Translations under genes and position numbers: made by a program
Shown: positions 54,286 to 62,803 of the stretch, one piece after another
Position numbering within the stretch: the first letter of the stretch is position 1
How the letters are laid out: every line of letters begins with the position of its first letter
Notes under the pieces: model-generated
The model's database searches: none
The model's input: the letters and a program-made list of their open reading frames with translations, nothing else
What the model was told of the DNA's origin: nothing
NCBI RefSeq assembly: GCF_000621585.1
Contig: NZ_KK211309.1
Location: 374,244-438,243, forward strand
Direction: 5' to 3'
Length of the DNA stretch: 64,000 nucleotides
Source of the DNA: [Eubacterium] cellulosolvens LD2006
GTDB lineage: Bacteria; Bacillota; Clostridia; Lachnospirales; Lachnospiraceae

Positions 54286-55554
54286 ATGAGTAATTTTCAT
54301 ACACCGAACGGGCCGGGAAAACCGGGACAGCCTGTACAGCCCGGGCCGCCGCGGGACACCAATCCGGGTGACGGCCACAACAGTCCCGCAGGGGCTTATC
54401 CGTCCGGACCTGTCCGAAACGCGAACAGTGGAGCACCTGTAGAGGCCGGACAGGGAAAAACGGATCACAGATATGTAAATGGCGCTCACAACAGTCCGTC
54501 CGGCATGTACCACAAGAACGGAACGCACGTCGTGCAGGCCGGAGGCAGATATCCGAATCAGGGAATCAACAGCCCGGACGGTACATATATAAAGTTTCAG
54601 CCGCAGAATTACTATCCGGATCCGGCGGGCGGAAGCTTCGCGAACACCCGGAACACGGGAATGGCCTGGCAGAATGATCTCCGGTACCGCTATTCCTATC
54701 AGGATAAGAACACGGGACCGAAAAAGAAACTGGATCTTCCGCCGGAAGTGAAGAAGCGACTTCGCCGGAAAGCGGCGAAAGTTGTCGGATCGGTCATCCT
54801 TTCGGTCGTTCTGTTTATCGGCGGACTGATGCTTGTGGCAAGACATGTCGGCAATGAGAGCTTTATCAGCAAATACAACAAAGGCGTCTATGACTATGAG
54901 ACGGAGGGAACCATGCTCCGTCCGAACATCCCGGACGGCTATGTTCCGCTCTACAATCTGGGAAACGCGTACTACAAAAACGGGGATTACGAGGGAGCGG
55001 CCGCGTTTTATTACAGCGCGCTCGAGAAAGATCCGCCGGAAATAGACGAGGAGTGCAAAATCCGGATCAATCTCGCGCTGGCGCTAATTCATCAGATTAA
55101 TTTCAACGATCTGGACACACAGCAGAAGGTGGATCGGGCTATCACGCATCTGAAAGGCGCCCGCGGCGTACTCACGGAGCACGGCTGCGCAAATCCGAAA
55201 GATGACAAGGGACACAGCGAGGACGCTGAGAAACTGAAAAAAGATATCGATGAGATGCTGAAGAAACTCGAGAAAGAGGGACCTCAGAAAAAGAACGAGA
55301 AGACGACGCCGACTCCGACGCCGAAACCGAACCAGAATCAGAATCAGCAGAACGGCCAGACTTCCGGAAGAGAACAGAATCTGAAGAGCAATTTGCAGCA
55401 GAATCAGAAACAGAACATGCAGCAGAGACAGAAGACTCAGAGAAACATGAGGGAGTGGCAGGGATTCGGAGAGAGCGGAGACCCTTATTCCAGCAGCTCT
55501 TCCAGTTCATCGGGAGACGGAAACAATAGTCCGTATGAGACAAAGAACTGGTGA
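54286..55554 (+). CDS. TPR membrane protein with NSPxGxY repeats (BatC-like)
   Basis: 422 residues. The cytoplasmic N-terminal 155 residues are Gly/Pro/Asn-rich and carry three copies of a short motif: HNSPAGAYP, HNSPSGMYH and INSPDGTYI. A Lys/Arg-rich stretch precedes one membrane helix (about 168-188). A TPR-like region follows (VPLYNLGNAYYKNGDYEGAA, about 225-295), then a Lys/Glu helix and a Gln/Asn-rich tail ending NNSPYETKNW, a fourth NSP. TPR proteins are the usual last member of MoxR/VWA operons. The repeat motif is unknown to me. Start four bases after the stop of the preceding gene. Confidence 0.78.
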   Translation: MSNFHTPNGPGKPGQPVQPGPPRDTNPGDGHNSPAGAYPSGPVRNANSGAPVEAGQGKTDHRYVNGAHNSPSGMYHKNGTHVVQAGGRYPNQGINSPDGTYIKFQPQNYYPDPAGGSFANTRNTGMAWQNDLRYRYSYQDKNTGPKKKLDLPPEVKKRLRRKAAKVVGSVILSVVLFIGGLMLVARHVGNESFISKYNKGVYDYETEGTMLRPNIPDGYVPLYNLGNAYYKNGDYEGAAAFYYSALEKDPPEIDEECKIRINLALALIHQINFNDLDTQQKVDRAITHLKGARGVLTEHGCANPKDDKGHSEDAEKLKKDIDEMLKKLEKEGPQKKNEKTTPTPTPKPNQNQNQQNGQTSGREQNLKSNLQQNQKQNMQQRQKTQRNMREWQGFGESGDPYSSSSSSSSGDGNNSPYETKNW

Positions 55555-55558
55555 TGGT

Positions 55559-56419
55559 ATGATTACAGAGATTAGCAGTTTAGAAAAAGACGAGCTCAGG
55601 ATCTACAGTGAAATGACGGAACCTGAGCTCCGTCATTATTATGAGCCTCACGGGGGGATTTTTATCGCGGAGAGCCCGAAGGTCATCGCGAGGGCGCTGG
55701 ATGCGGGCTGTACGCCCATTTCTGTTCTGGCGGACAAAAGAGAACTCGAAGAAGGAAAAGAGGCGGGCGAAGCTTCGAAAATTCTGCGACGCTGTGCGGA
55801 GGTGCCTGTCTATGTGGCAGAAGAGAAGGTGCTTCTCGGAATTACCGGTTTCCGGCTGACCAGAGGGATTCTCTGTGCGATGCGCCGTCCGCAGCTGCCG
55901 GATTTATCGGAACTCTGCAGGGGAAAGAAGAGAATTGTCTTTCTGGAAGATGTGGTGAATCCGACGAACGTCGGGGCAATCTTCCGATCGGCAGCGGCCC
56001 TCGGCATGGAGGCCGTCGTGCTGACGCCCGGAAGCAGCGACCCTCTCTACCGGAGAGCGGCACGTGTCAGCATGGGTACAGTCTTTCAGATTCCCTGGAC
56101 CTACGGACCGGCTCCGGCGGAGCTTCCGCGTCAGGAATGGCCGCAGGCCGGCATCCGGAAACTGAAGGAACTCGGTTTTGCGACGGCGGCCATGGCGCTT
56201 CGCAACGATACGGTCAGTATTGATGATCCCCGTCTTACGAGGGAGGAAAAGCTGGCGGTCGTTCTCGGTACGGAGGGCGACGGACTGGCGGCAAAGTCAA
56301 TCGAAGCCTGTGATTATACGATCAAAATCCCGATGGCTCACGGCGTGGACTCCCTGAATGTCGCGGCCGCGGCCGCTGTGGCTTTCTGGGAACTTGGCTT
56401 GTGCAGACACAGAGATTGA
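55559..56419 (+). CDS. SpoU/TrmH-family RNA methyltransferase
   Basis: 286 residues. An N-terminal substrate-binding part (about 15-110, GGIFIAESPKVIARALDAG) leads to the knotted SPOUT domain: VVNPTNVGAIFRSAAALG (motif 1), LGTEGDGL (motif 2) and IPMAHGVDSLNVAAAAAVAF (motif 3). It 2'-O-methylates a ribose in rRNA or tRNA; the target cannot be told. Start at 55559, four bases after the stop of the TPR gene, so it is probably read through from the MoxR/VWA operon although its function is unrelated. Confidence 0.92.
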   Translation: MITEISSLEKDELRIYSEMTEPELRHYYEPHGGIFIAESPKVIARALDAGCTPISVLADKRELEEGKEAGEASKILRRCAEVPVYVAEEKVLLGITGFRLTRGILCAMRRPQLPDLSELCRGKKRIVFLEDVVNPTNVGAIFRSAAALGMEAVVLTPGSSDPLYRRAARVSMGTVFQIPWTYGPAPAELPRQEWPQAGIRKLKELGFATAAMALRNDTVSIDDPRLTREEKLAVVLGTEGDGLAAKSIEACDYTIKIPMAHGVDSLNVAAAAAVAFWELGLCRHRD

Positions 56420-56508
56420 GCCGGGCATTGAGACCGAAAATCTTCTGATCCGGGACATAAGCGGGAACTGCAGGAGAAACGCGGGCATAGGGGATGGACG
56501 ATGAGATA

Positions 56509-56538
56509 TTGACACATCGCGGCAGTTTGAGTGATAAT
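56509..56538 (+). promoter_or_regulatory. Sigma-A promoter of leuS
   Basis: TTGACA at 56509-56514, 18-base spacer, GATAAT at 56533-56538. The leader of about 55 bases is too short for a T-box, and no T-box sequence (GGTGG) is seen. Confidence 0.65.
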
Positions 56539-56598
56539 AAACAGGATTATGTTTAGAAACCGATAACCGATTTTCAAATAAGAAGAAGGTACAGCGAC

Positions 56599-59016
56599 AT
56601 GAAATACGATTTTAAAGAGATCGAGCCAAAGTGGCAGAAAGCCTGGGCTGACAATCATACATTCCAGGCAGTGGATTTTTCCCCGAAGAAGAAATGGTAC
56701 GGACTCGTGGAGTTCCCTTATCCGTCAGGAGCAGGAATGCACGTAGGCCATATCAAGGCATACTCCAGTATCGAGGTGCTTTCCAGAAAAAGAAGAATGC
56801 AGGGATACAACGTGCTGTTCCCGATCGGCTTCGACTCCTTCGGTCTGCCGGCAGAGAACTACGCGATCAAGACCAATACACATCCGCATGACATCACAGA
56901 GAAAAACATTGAGCATTTCACAGAGCAGTTGAAGAGTGTCGGTTTTTCTTTTGACTGGGATCGTGAGTTCGCGACATCCCGCAAAGACTACTATAAATGG
57001 ACCCAGTGGATCTTCGAGAAGCTCTACGAGAAGGGGCTTGTTTTCCGTTCCAAGACGCTCGTAAACTACTGCCCGCACTGCAAGGTTGTCCTTTCCAACG
57101 AGGATTCCCAGGGCGGAAAATGCGACATCTGTCACAGCGATGTTGTTCAGCTCTCCAAGGATGTGTGGTTCCTCCGCATCACGGATTACGCGGACAGACT
57201 CCTCAGCGGTCTGGATTCCGTGGATTACCCGGAGAGTATCAAGCAGCAGGAGGTTTCCTGGATCGGTAAATCCACCGGTGCGTTCGTAAACTTCACACTG
57301 GCGGGAACCGACGAGAAGCTCGAGATCTATACTACAAGATGCGATACCCTTTACGGTGTCACCTTCATGGTTGTCGCTCCGGAGCATCCGGTTCTTGATA
57401 AGTATAAAGAGAAAATCGCAAACTGGTCCGCGGTTGAGGACTACAGAAAAGAGTGTGCGAAGAAGACGGAGTTCGAGCGTACACAGCTCGTAAAGGACAA
57501 GACCGGTGTGAAGCTGGAGGGTCTTGCGGCGGTCAATCCGATCACCGGAAAAGAGATCCCGCTCTTCATCGCGGACTATGTCATGATGGGTTACGGTACC
57601 GGCGCGATCATGGCCGTACCGGCACACGATCAGCGTGACTATGACTTCGCGAAGAAGTTCGGCATGGACATCGTCCAGGTTATCGAGGGCGGAAACATCG
57701 CGGAGGAAGCTTATACAGGCGACGGTCCGATGATCAACTCCGGTTTCCTGAACGGCTTCACGAACAAGAAAGACTCCATCGCGCGCATGCTCGAGGAGAT
57801 CGAGAAGACAGGCATCGGACACAAGGGTGTTCAGTATAAGATGAAAGACTGGGCGTTCAACCGTCAGAGATACTGGGGTGAGCCGATCCCGCTGATTCAC
57901 TGTCCGAACTGTGGAACCATCACTGTTCCGGAGAACGAGCTTCCGCTGGAGCTTCCGCCGGTAAGCAACTTTGAGCCCGGAACCGACGGTCAGTCGCCGC
58001 TGGCAAAGCTGCCGGAGTTCGTCAACTGCAAGTGTCCGAAGTGCGGCGGCGACGCGAAACGTGAGACGGATACCATGCCGCAGTGGGCAGGATCCTCCTG
58101 GTACTTCCTCAGATTCTGTGATCCGCACAACGAGAACGCTTTTGCGGACAAGAAGAAACTGGAGTACTGGATGCCGGTAGATCACTACAACGGAGGTATG
58201 GAGCATGTAACACGTCACCTTCTCTATTCCAGATTCTGGCATCAGTTCCTGTATGACATCGGTGAGGTAACGACTCCGGAGCCATACGCGAAGAGAACCT
58301 ACCAGGGTATGATCCTCGGATCGGACGGCGAGAAAATGTCCAAATCCAAGGGCAACGTCATCGATCCGATCGACATCGTAAAGGTATACGGCGCCGACGC
58401 TCTTCGTACCTACGTGATGTTCATGGGTGACTACGCGAGTGCCGCTCCGTGGAACGACGAGTCCCTGAAGGGCTGTAAGAGATTCCTCGACCGTGTCGCT
58501 GCCCTCACAGACATCGCGACAGCAGAGAAAGAAGATCCGAAGCTCGAGTCCTCCCTTCACAAGACCATCAAGAAGGTATCCGAGGATATTGAGAACATGA
58601 AGTTCAATACGGCGATCGCCGCTCTCATGAGTCTGATCAATGAGTTCACGAAGGCCGGAAGCATCACAAAGAATGATCTTGTTGTCTTCATCAAGCTGCT
58701 TTCTCCGTTCGCACCTCATATGACAGAGGAGATCTGGCAGGAGCTCGGAATGAACGCGGATGGAAAGACCTTCCTCACTGTCTCTGAGTGGCCGTCCTAC
58801 GACGAGGCAAAGACGGTGGATTCCGTCAAGACAATCGGCGTTCAGGTCAACGGAAAAGTCCGCGGAGCCGTGGAGCTTCCGGTTGATATCAGCAAGGAAG
58901 AGGCTCTCGCGCTCGCAAAGGCAGAGCCGAATGTAGCGAAGTTCCTTGAGGGCAAAACTCTGGTCAAAGAGATTTATGTTCCGGGAAGAATCCTGAACTT
59001 TGTTGTAAAGGGCTGA
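56599..59016 (+). CDS. leuS: Leucyl-tRNA synthetase
   Basis: 805 residues, class I synthetase of usual bacterial length. HIGH motif as MHVGH in GAGMHVGHIKAYSS, KMSKS in DGEKMSKSKGNVIDP, zinc-binding cysteines in YCPHCKVVLSNEDSQGGKC, the CP1 editing domain with YGTGAIMAVPAHDQRD (the Thr-rich and Asp residues that deacylate mischarged tRNA), and the anticodon-binding C-terminal domain with VQVNGKVRG. Charges tRNA-Leu in the cytoplasm. Start after AAGAAGGTACAGCGAC. Own sigma-A promoter and terminator. Confidence 0.98.
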   Translation: MKYDFKEIEPKWQKAWADNHTFQAVDFSPKKKWYGLVEFPYPSGAGMHVGHIKAYSSIEVLSRKRRMQGYNVLFPIGFDSFGLPAENYAIKTNTHPHDITEKNIEHFTEQLKSVGFSFDWDREFATSRKDYYKWTQWIFEKLYEKGLVFRSKTLVNYCPHCKVVLSNEDSQGGKCDICHSDVVQLSKDVWFLRITDYADRLLSGLDSVDYPESIKQQEVSWIGKSTGAFVNFTLAGTDEKLEIYTTRCDTLYGVTFMVVAPEHPVLDKYKEKIANWSAVEDYRKECAKKTEFERTQLVKDKTGVKLEGLAAVNPITGKEIPLFIADYVMMGYGTGAIMAVPAHDQRDYDFAKKFGMDIVQVIEGGNIAEEAYTGDGPMINSGFLNGFTNKKDSIARMLEEIEKTGIGHKGVQYKMKDWAFNRQRYWGEPIPLIHCPNCGTITVPENELPLELPPVSNFEPGTDGQSPLAKLPEFVNCKCPKCGGDAKRETDTMPQWAGSSWYFLRFCDPHNENAFADKKKLEYWMPVDHYNGGMEHVTRHLLYSRFWHQFLYDIGEVTTPEPYAKRTYQGMILGSDGEKMSKSKGNVIDPIDIVKVYGADALRTYVMFMGDYASAAPWNDESLKGCKRFLDRVAALTDIATAEKEDPKLESSLHKTIKKVSEDIENMKFNTAIAALMSLINEFTKAGSITKNDLVVFIKLLSPFAPHMTEEIWQELGMNADGKTFLTVSEWPSYDEAKTVDSVKTIGVQVNGKVRGAVELPVDISKEEALALAKAEPNVAKFLEGKTLVKEIYVPGRILNFVVKG

Positions 59017-59035
59017 AATACATAAGATGAAACAG

Positions 59036-59076
59036 ATCCCGGCGGGCGCTGATGAGGTGCCGCCGGGATTCTTTTG
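59036..59076 (+). terminator. leuS terminator
   Basis: ATCCCGGCGG at 59036-59045 pairs with CCGCCGGGAT at 59060-59069, then TCTTTTG. Confidence 0.82.
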
Positions 59077-59079
59077 ATT

Positions 59080-59142
59080 GTCTCACAGGAAATTGCTCCG
59101 CATTCCCTGTGAGACAAAAACCTTCGCTTACATTCTTTTTTA
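59080..59142 (+). repeat. Dispersed composite palindromic repeat, copy D (short)
   Basis: TCTCACAGGAAATTGCTCCG and ATTCCCTGTGAGA form a hairpin of the same design as copies A-C, followed by CAAAAAC, CTTCGCTTACATTC and T6. The middle GC-rich part is missing, so this looks like an internally deleted copy. Confidence 0.7.
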
Positions 59143-59203
59143 GGAAAAGTGATGAACAATATTGGGTGCGCCGAAAAGTATAATAAAGGCCGAGGGTAAA
59201 TAC

Positions 59204-59833
59204 ATGACAAAGAAAGAACTGGCGCTGGAGGTGATCCGGCGTCTGAAAAAAGAATATCCCGATACACACTGCACGCTGGATTATGCACAGGCCTGGCAGT
59301 TGCTGGTCAGTGTCCGCCTTGCGGCACAGTGCACGGACAAGAGAGTGGACATGATCACGCCGATTCTGTATGAGAGGTTTCCGTCGATTGCGGCTCTGGC
59401 AGAGGCGGATCCGGATGAGATCGAAGAGATCATCCGTCCCTGCGGACTCGGAAGAAGCAAGGCACGGGACATCTCCGCCTGCATGCGAATGCTGCACTAC
59501 GAGTATCACGACCGGGTTCCGGACAACATGAAGGATCTGCTGAAGCTCCCGGGCGTGGGAAGGAAGAGCGCGAATCTTGTGCTCGGCGATGTGTTCGGTC
59601 AGCCGGCCATTGTGACGGATACGCACTGCATTCGGCTGACGAATCTGATCGGTCTGGTGGATGAGATCAGGGATCCGGCGAAGGTAGAGAGAGAACTGTG
59701 GAAGATCATTCCCCCGGAGGAGGGAAACGACTTCTGTCACCGCCTGGTTGATCACGGCCGTGCGGTCTGCGTGGCGAGAAAACCTGCCTGTGAGAGATGC
59801 TGTCTGATGGATATCTGCAGACACTGCCGGTGA
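59204..59833 (+). CDS. nth: Endonuclease III
   Basis: 209 residues. The helix-hairpin-helix LPGVGRKSANLVL contains the catalytic Lys, and IVTDTHCIRLTN holds the catalytic Asp. The C-terminal cluster has four Cys with spacing C-x6-C-x2-C-x5-C (CVARKPACERCCLMDIC), binding a 4Fe-4S centre. It removes oxidised pyrimidines from DNA and cuts the abasic site in base excision repair. Start at 59204 after CCGAGGG; 14 codons upstream are in frame but overlap a TATAAT-like promoter box at about 59180. Confidence 0.95.
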   Translation: MTKKELALEVIRRLKKEYPDTHCTLDYAQAWQLLVSVRLAAQCTDKRVDMITPILYERFPSIAALAEADPDEIEEIIRPCGLGRSKARDISACMRMLHYEYHDRVPDNMKDLLKLPGVGRKSANLVLGDVFGQPAIVTDTHCIRLTNLIGLVDEIRDPAKVERELWKIIPPEEGNDFCHRLVDHGRAVCVARKPACERCCLMDICRHCR

Positions 59834-59986
59834 ACAGCATTATTTTTTCGGTTTGCGGCACCGATCGGGCGCGATCTTTACGCGGATCGCCGCATTGTCA
59901 TGAAGGGTTCGGGAGTGTCCGTTTGCTGTGGTATGGGATGAAACTCATGGTATAATTGGAATAGAATCAGGCAAAGGGGAACCAAC

Positions 59987-60598
59987 ATGAAAGATACGAA
60001 GAGATTACCGGTAATTACTATCAGCCGTCAGTACGCGGCGCTTGGACGGACAATTGCCAGGGGACTTCAGGATCGTCTGGGTATTCCGTTCTATGACAAG
60101 GATTTCGTGACGAAAACCGCAGAGATGAGCGGATATTCCGAGGAGGATATTGCCAGAGAAGGCGAGGCGATGAGCCGCGGCGCGCAGTTTATGAACACGC
60201 TCTTGAACAATGCGGCTGTCTACACCAGCTCGTACGACGGGATCTACGAGGCACAGAAAAAGGTTGTGCTCGAGCTTGCCAAGGAACCCTGTATCATCAT
60301 CGGCCGCTGCGCGGGACATATTCTGAAAGAGGCCGGTATACCTTCTTTCAATATTTATCTGCACGCAAGTGTGGAAGACCGGATCGAGAGAGCGAAAGCC
60401 CTTGGGGAGTACAACGATATGGATGTCGCGAAATACATCGCGAAGCGGGATTCCCTCCGCAACACATATTACAAAAAATACACCGGCGTGGACATGGGAC
60501 ATTCCCACAGCTACACGATCGGCCTGGATGTCGGAAAACTGGACGCAAAGACCTGCCTGGACATTCTGGTTCCGGCGATCAAAGCCGCAAAGTTCTGA
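59987..60598 (+). CDS. Cytidylate-kinase-like family protein
   Basis: 203 residues. It begins VITISRQYAALGRTIARGL, where the P-loop of a true Cmk is replaced by the short SRQYAALG type found in the cytidylate-kinase-like (AAA_26) family. Further landmarks are IPFYDKDF, IIIGRCAGHIL, RAKALGEYNDMDVAKYIAKR and YYKKYTGVDMGHSHSY. The family is common in Firmicutes and its substrate is not known with confidence; nucleotide monophosphate kinase activity is likely. Start after AAAGGGGAACC. A TATAAT box lies near 59951. Confidence 0.88.
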   Translation: MKDTKRLPVITISRQYAALGRTIARGLQDRLGIPFYDKDFVTKTAEMSGYSEEDIAREGEAMSRGAQFMNTLLNNAAVYTSSYDGIYEAQKKVVLELAKEPCIIIGRCAGHILKEAGIPSFNIYLHASVEDRIERAKALGEYNDMDVAKYIAKRDSLRNTYYKKYTGVDMGHSHSYTIGLDVGKLDAKTCLDILVPAIKAAKF

Positions 60599-60642
60599 AG
60601 ATGTCGCGTTCGCCAGTCTGAGCATCCGAAGAGACGGCGAAG

Positions 60643-60690
60643 ATAAGCCCTGTCAGCTTTCATATAGGAGGCTGACAGGGCTTATTTATT
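60643..60690 (+). terminator. Terminator of the kinase-like gene
   Basis: ATAAGCCCTGTCAGC (60643-60657) pairs with GCTGACAGGGCTTAT (60671-60685), 15 bp perfect. The T-run is weak (TTTATT). Confidence 0.75.
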
Positions 60691-60949
60691 GTGGAAGAGG
60701 AGTTTTAAAGCGGGCGGCTTTGTGCAAGATCTACAATTAAACGTTGGACTTTTTGTACTAAATATAATACATATAAAATTCACTATTACATTTATGAAAA
60801 AAAGTCGATATTATTAATGTGCCTGGAGTTAATACAAAGCATTTGTGTGTTTGCATGGAAAGGACTGTCCGATGCATGACGCAGGAGCGCAGGCCTCCTT
60901 ACGGTGCTGCCGGCGGGAAGGTGAGCGCGAACGCTGTATGTTATGTTTG
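60691..60949 (+). other. AT-rich spacer before the atp promoter
   Basis: 260 bp without a gene. ACAATTAAACGTT near 60730 resembles the core of the operator upstream of the cellulase gene. GTCGATAT at 60804-60811 is a sigma28-like -10 with only an offset TTAC 14 bases upstream. Further on, GGAGCGCAGGCCTCC forms a small hairpin. A small RNA cannot be excluded but is unsupported. Confidence 0.35.
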
Positions 60950-60977
60950 TTGACAGTGGGAAGGAATGGTGTAGAAT
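60950..60977 (+). promoter_or_regulatory. Sigma-A promoter of the ATP synthase operon
   Basis: TTGACA at 60950-60955, 16-base spacer, TAGAAT at 60972-60977. The leader of about 140 bases contains TTTTTTACA and GGTCTT followed by TGTAAAAAGACC, which could pair in two competing ways, and a hairpin CAGACTGCA...TGCAGTTTG at about 61060-61080. Confidence 0.68.
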
Positions 60978-61123
60978 TAAAATGAGTGGTTTTTTACATA
61001 AACAGGTCTTGTGCGTGGGCTTTTTTGTGTAAAAAGACCGAATTGGGAGGTTGCTACGCAGACTGCATCTGTGCAGTTTGAGAAGTGGCTATTTTTTTAC
61101 TAAAACTGCGAGGAAAATTGAAC

Positions 61124-61903
61124 ATGGCAGAAAAACTACTTGAAGAACTACAGATCGAAACGGTTTTCACCATCCCTGTGTTGGGTGGAATCCCTGTATT
61201 CGAATCCGTTGTAGTCAGCTGGATTATCATCGGCGTTCTGACGCTGCTGTGCATCTGGCTCACGCATGGACTCAAGGTGAAGAATCCGGGGAAGAGGCAG
61301 ATCGTGGCGGAGACTCTTGTCACGGGGCTTGAGAACTTTATCGGTGGAATGCTGGGCGAAGATGCAAAGGAATACACCCAGTATATGGCAACCGTTCTTT
61401 TCTACATCGGTTTTGCCAACATCATCGGTATTTTCGGTTTCAAGCCGCCGGCAAAAGACATGAACATCACGATCGCGGTGGCGCTGATGAGTATTGTTCT
61501 GATCGAATTTGCGGGAATTAAGGCAAGGAAATTCGGAGGCTGGCTTAAGAGCTTCTCGGAGCCGATCGCAATCGTCACACCGATCAATATTCTGGAGATC
61601 GCCATCCGGCCATTGTCGCTTTGTATGCGACTGTTCGGAAATGTCCTGGGTGCGTTCGTTATCATGGAACTCATTGAGATTCTGATACCGGTCGGAATTC
61701 CGATGGTATTCAGTCTCTACTTTGATATTTTCGACGGCTTTATTCAGGCATACGTATTTGTGTTCCTGACGTCCCTGTTCATCCAGGAGGCAGTTGAGGT
61801 GCACAAGGAAGAGGGCGGCAAGCAGAAAAGAAAGAAGCTGAAGAATGTGAAGGCCCCTGACACCAGGGAACTTAACTTCAAGGCGGAAGGTTATCAGAAA
61901 TAA
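61124..61903 (+). CDS. atpB: ATP synthase F0 subunit a
   Basis: 259 residues, about six membrane helices. The conserved Arg that faces the c-ring is in RPLSLCMRLFGNVLGAFVIM, and the last helix has FIQAYVFVFLTSLFIQEAVE. Forms the ion half-channels of the F-type ATP synthase. A Lys-rich tail of about 25 residues after the last helix (KQKRKKLKNVKAP) is longer than usual. Start at 61124 after GAGGAAAATTGAAC; the frame extends 13 codons upstream without a ribosome site. First gene of the operon; no atpI is seen before it. Confidence 0.94.
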   Translation: MAEKLLEELQIETVFTIPVLGGIPVFESVVVSWIIIGVLTLLCIWLTHGLKVKNPGKRQIVAETLVTGLENFIGGMLGEDAKEYTQYMATVLFYIGFANIIGIFGFKPPAKDMNITIAVALMSIVLIEFAGIKARKFGGWLKSFSEPIAIVTPINILEIAIRPLSLCMRLFGNVLGAFVIMELIEILIPVGIPMVFSLYFDIFDGFIQAYVFVFLTSLFIQEAVEVHKEEGGKQKRKKLKNVKAPDTRELNFKAEGYQK

Positions 61904-61960
61904 CCGGGCACACGTTGATTCAGTAGAAATGTATGAATGAAAACTTAGGAGGAAACAAAA

Positions 61961-62182
61961 ATGAGTGTCACAGCTATTGGAGCAGGAATCGCAGCACTGG
62001 CTTGTATCGGAGCCGGACTTGGAATCGGAATTGCAACAGCACATGCGGTAGATGCGATTGCCAGACAGCCGGAAGCAGACGGTAAAATCATGAAGAACCT
62101 TCTTCTCGGTTCTGCGCTTGCAGAGGCGACAGCTATTTACGGATTCGTACTCGGCGTACTGATCATTTTCATGGTTAAATAA
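61961..62182 (+). CDS. atpE: ATP synthase F0 subunit c
   Basis: 73 residues, two membrane helices. The Gly-rich first helix ([11 protein letters not shown]), the loop ARQPE and the ion-binding Glu in [10 protein letters not shown] are standard. Helix 1 lacks the Gln, and the residue after the Glu is Ala not Ser; both are part of the known Na+ site, so proton coupling is more likely. Start after TAGGAGGAAAC. Confidence 0.96.
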   Translation: MSVTAIGAGIAALACIGAGLGIGIATAHAVDAIARQPEADGKIMKNLLLGSALAEATAIYGFVLGVLIIFMVK

Positions 62183-62238
62183 ACCGAAAAAATAAAAAAG
62201 GCTATTCTCCTGAACAAGGGGGAAAGTAAGGAGCACAC

Positions 62239-62724
62239 ATGTTAGAGATTAGTTTTTGGAATATTGCAATTACGGTCATCAACGTTCTGATCCTGTATAT
62301 CGTATTCCGTCTGTTTCTCTTCAAGCCGGTACACAAGGTGCTTGACGCAAGAAAAGCCGATATTCAGAAACAGTTTGACGACGCAGCGGCTGCGCAGAAG
62401 GACGCCGAGAATCTGAAGGCACAGTATGACGCGCAGATGCAGGCCGTAGACAAGGAAAAAGAGGCTGCAATCGCGGAGGCAAAACAGAAAGCGAATGCAG
62501 AGTATGACCGGATTATCGGATCCGCGAATGCAGAGTCCGATAAGATTGTAAAGACCGCTCGCGAGAAAGCAAAAGCGGCAGCCAATGAGGAGAAGCGTAA
62601 AGCGGAAGAAGAAATTGTCGGAATGGTCAGAGATGCCGCAAATAAGATCGCGGAATCAGAGAGCGACGAGAAGCTTTATGACAGCTTCCTGAAGAAGGTT
62701 TCCGACGAAGCAGAGGCTGAGTAA
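62239..62724 (+). CDS. atpF: ATP synthase F0 subunit b
   Basis: 161 residues. One N-terminal membrane helix (about 8-28, IAITVINVLILYIVFRLFLF), then FKPVHKVLDARKADI and a long Ala/Lys/Glu coiled coil that forms the peripheral stalk. It ends with LYDSFLKKVSDEAEAE. The stalk normally meets the delta subunit at its tip. Start after AAAGTAAGGAGCACAC. An 80-bp gap separates it from the alpha gene; no atpH lies between. Confidence 0.95.
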   Translation: MLEISFWNIAITVINVLILYIVFRLFLFKPVHKVLDARKADIQKQFDDAAAAQKDAENLKAQYDAQMQAVDKEKEAAIAEAKQKANAEYDRIIGSANAESDKIVKTAREKAKAAANEEKRKAEEEIVGMVRDAANKIAESESDEKLYDSFLKKVSDEAEAE

Positions 62725-62803
62725 TCCGGAGGAGCAGTCCCGGTAAGGGATATCCGGATCATTGTCTCAGATCTGTATACATGATGATAAAGGACTGGAC
62801 AAT

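Noticed and set aside
56420-56598. T-box riboswitch before leuS
   Set aside because: The promoter leaves a leader of only about 55 bases, and neither the T-box sequence nor a terminator/antiterminator pair is visible.
56725-58719. 664-codon open frame antisense to leuS
   Set aside because: It is a shadow of leuS codon usage; the product has no recognisable domain and no ribosome site. Similar long antisense frames oppose the chemoreceptor at 31552 and the giant GGDEF/EAL gene.
61961-62182. Na+-dependent ATP synthase c subunit
   Set aside because: The Gln in helix 1 and the Ser after the carboxylate that mark Na+ sites are replaced (Ile and Ala), so a proton type is more likely.
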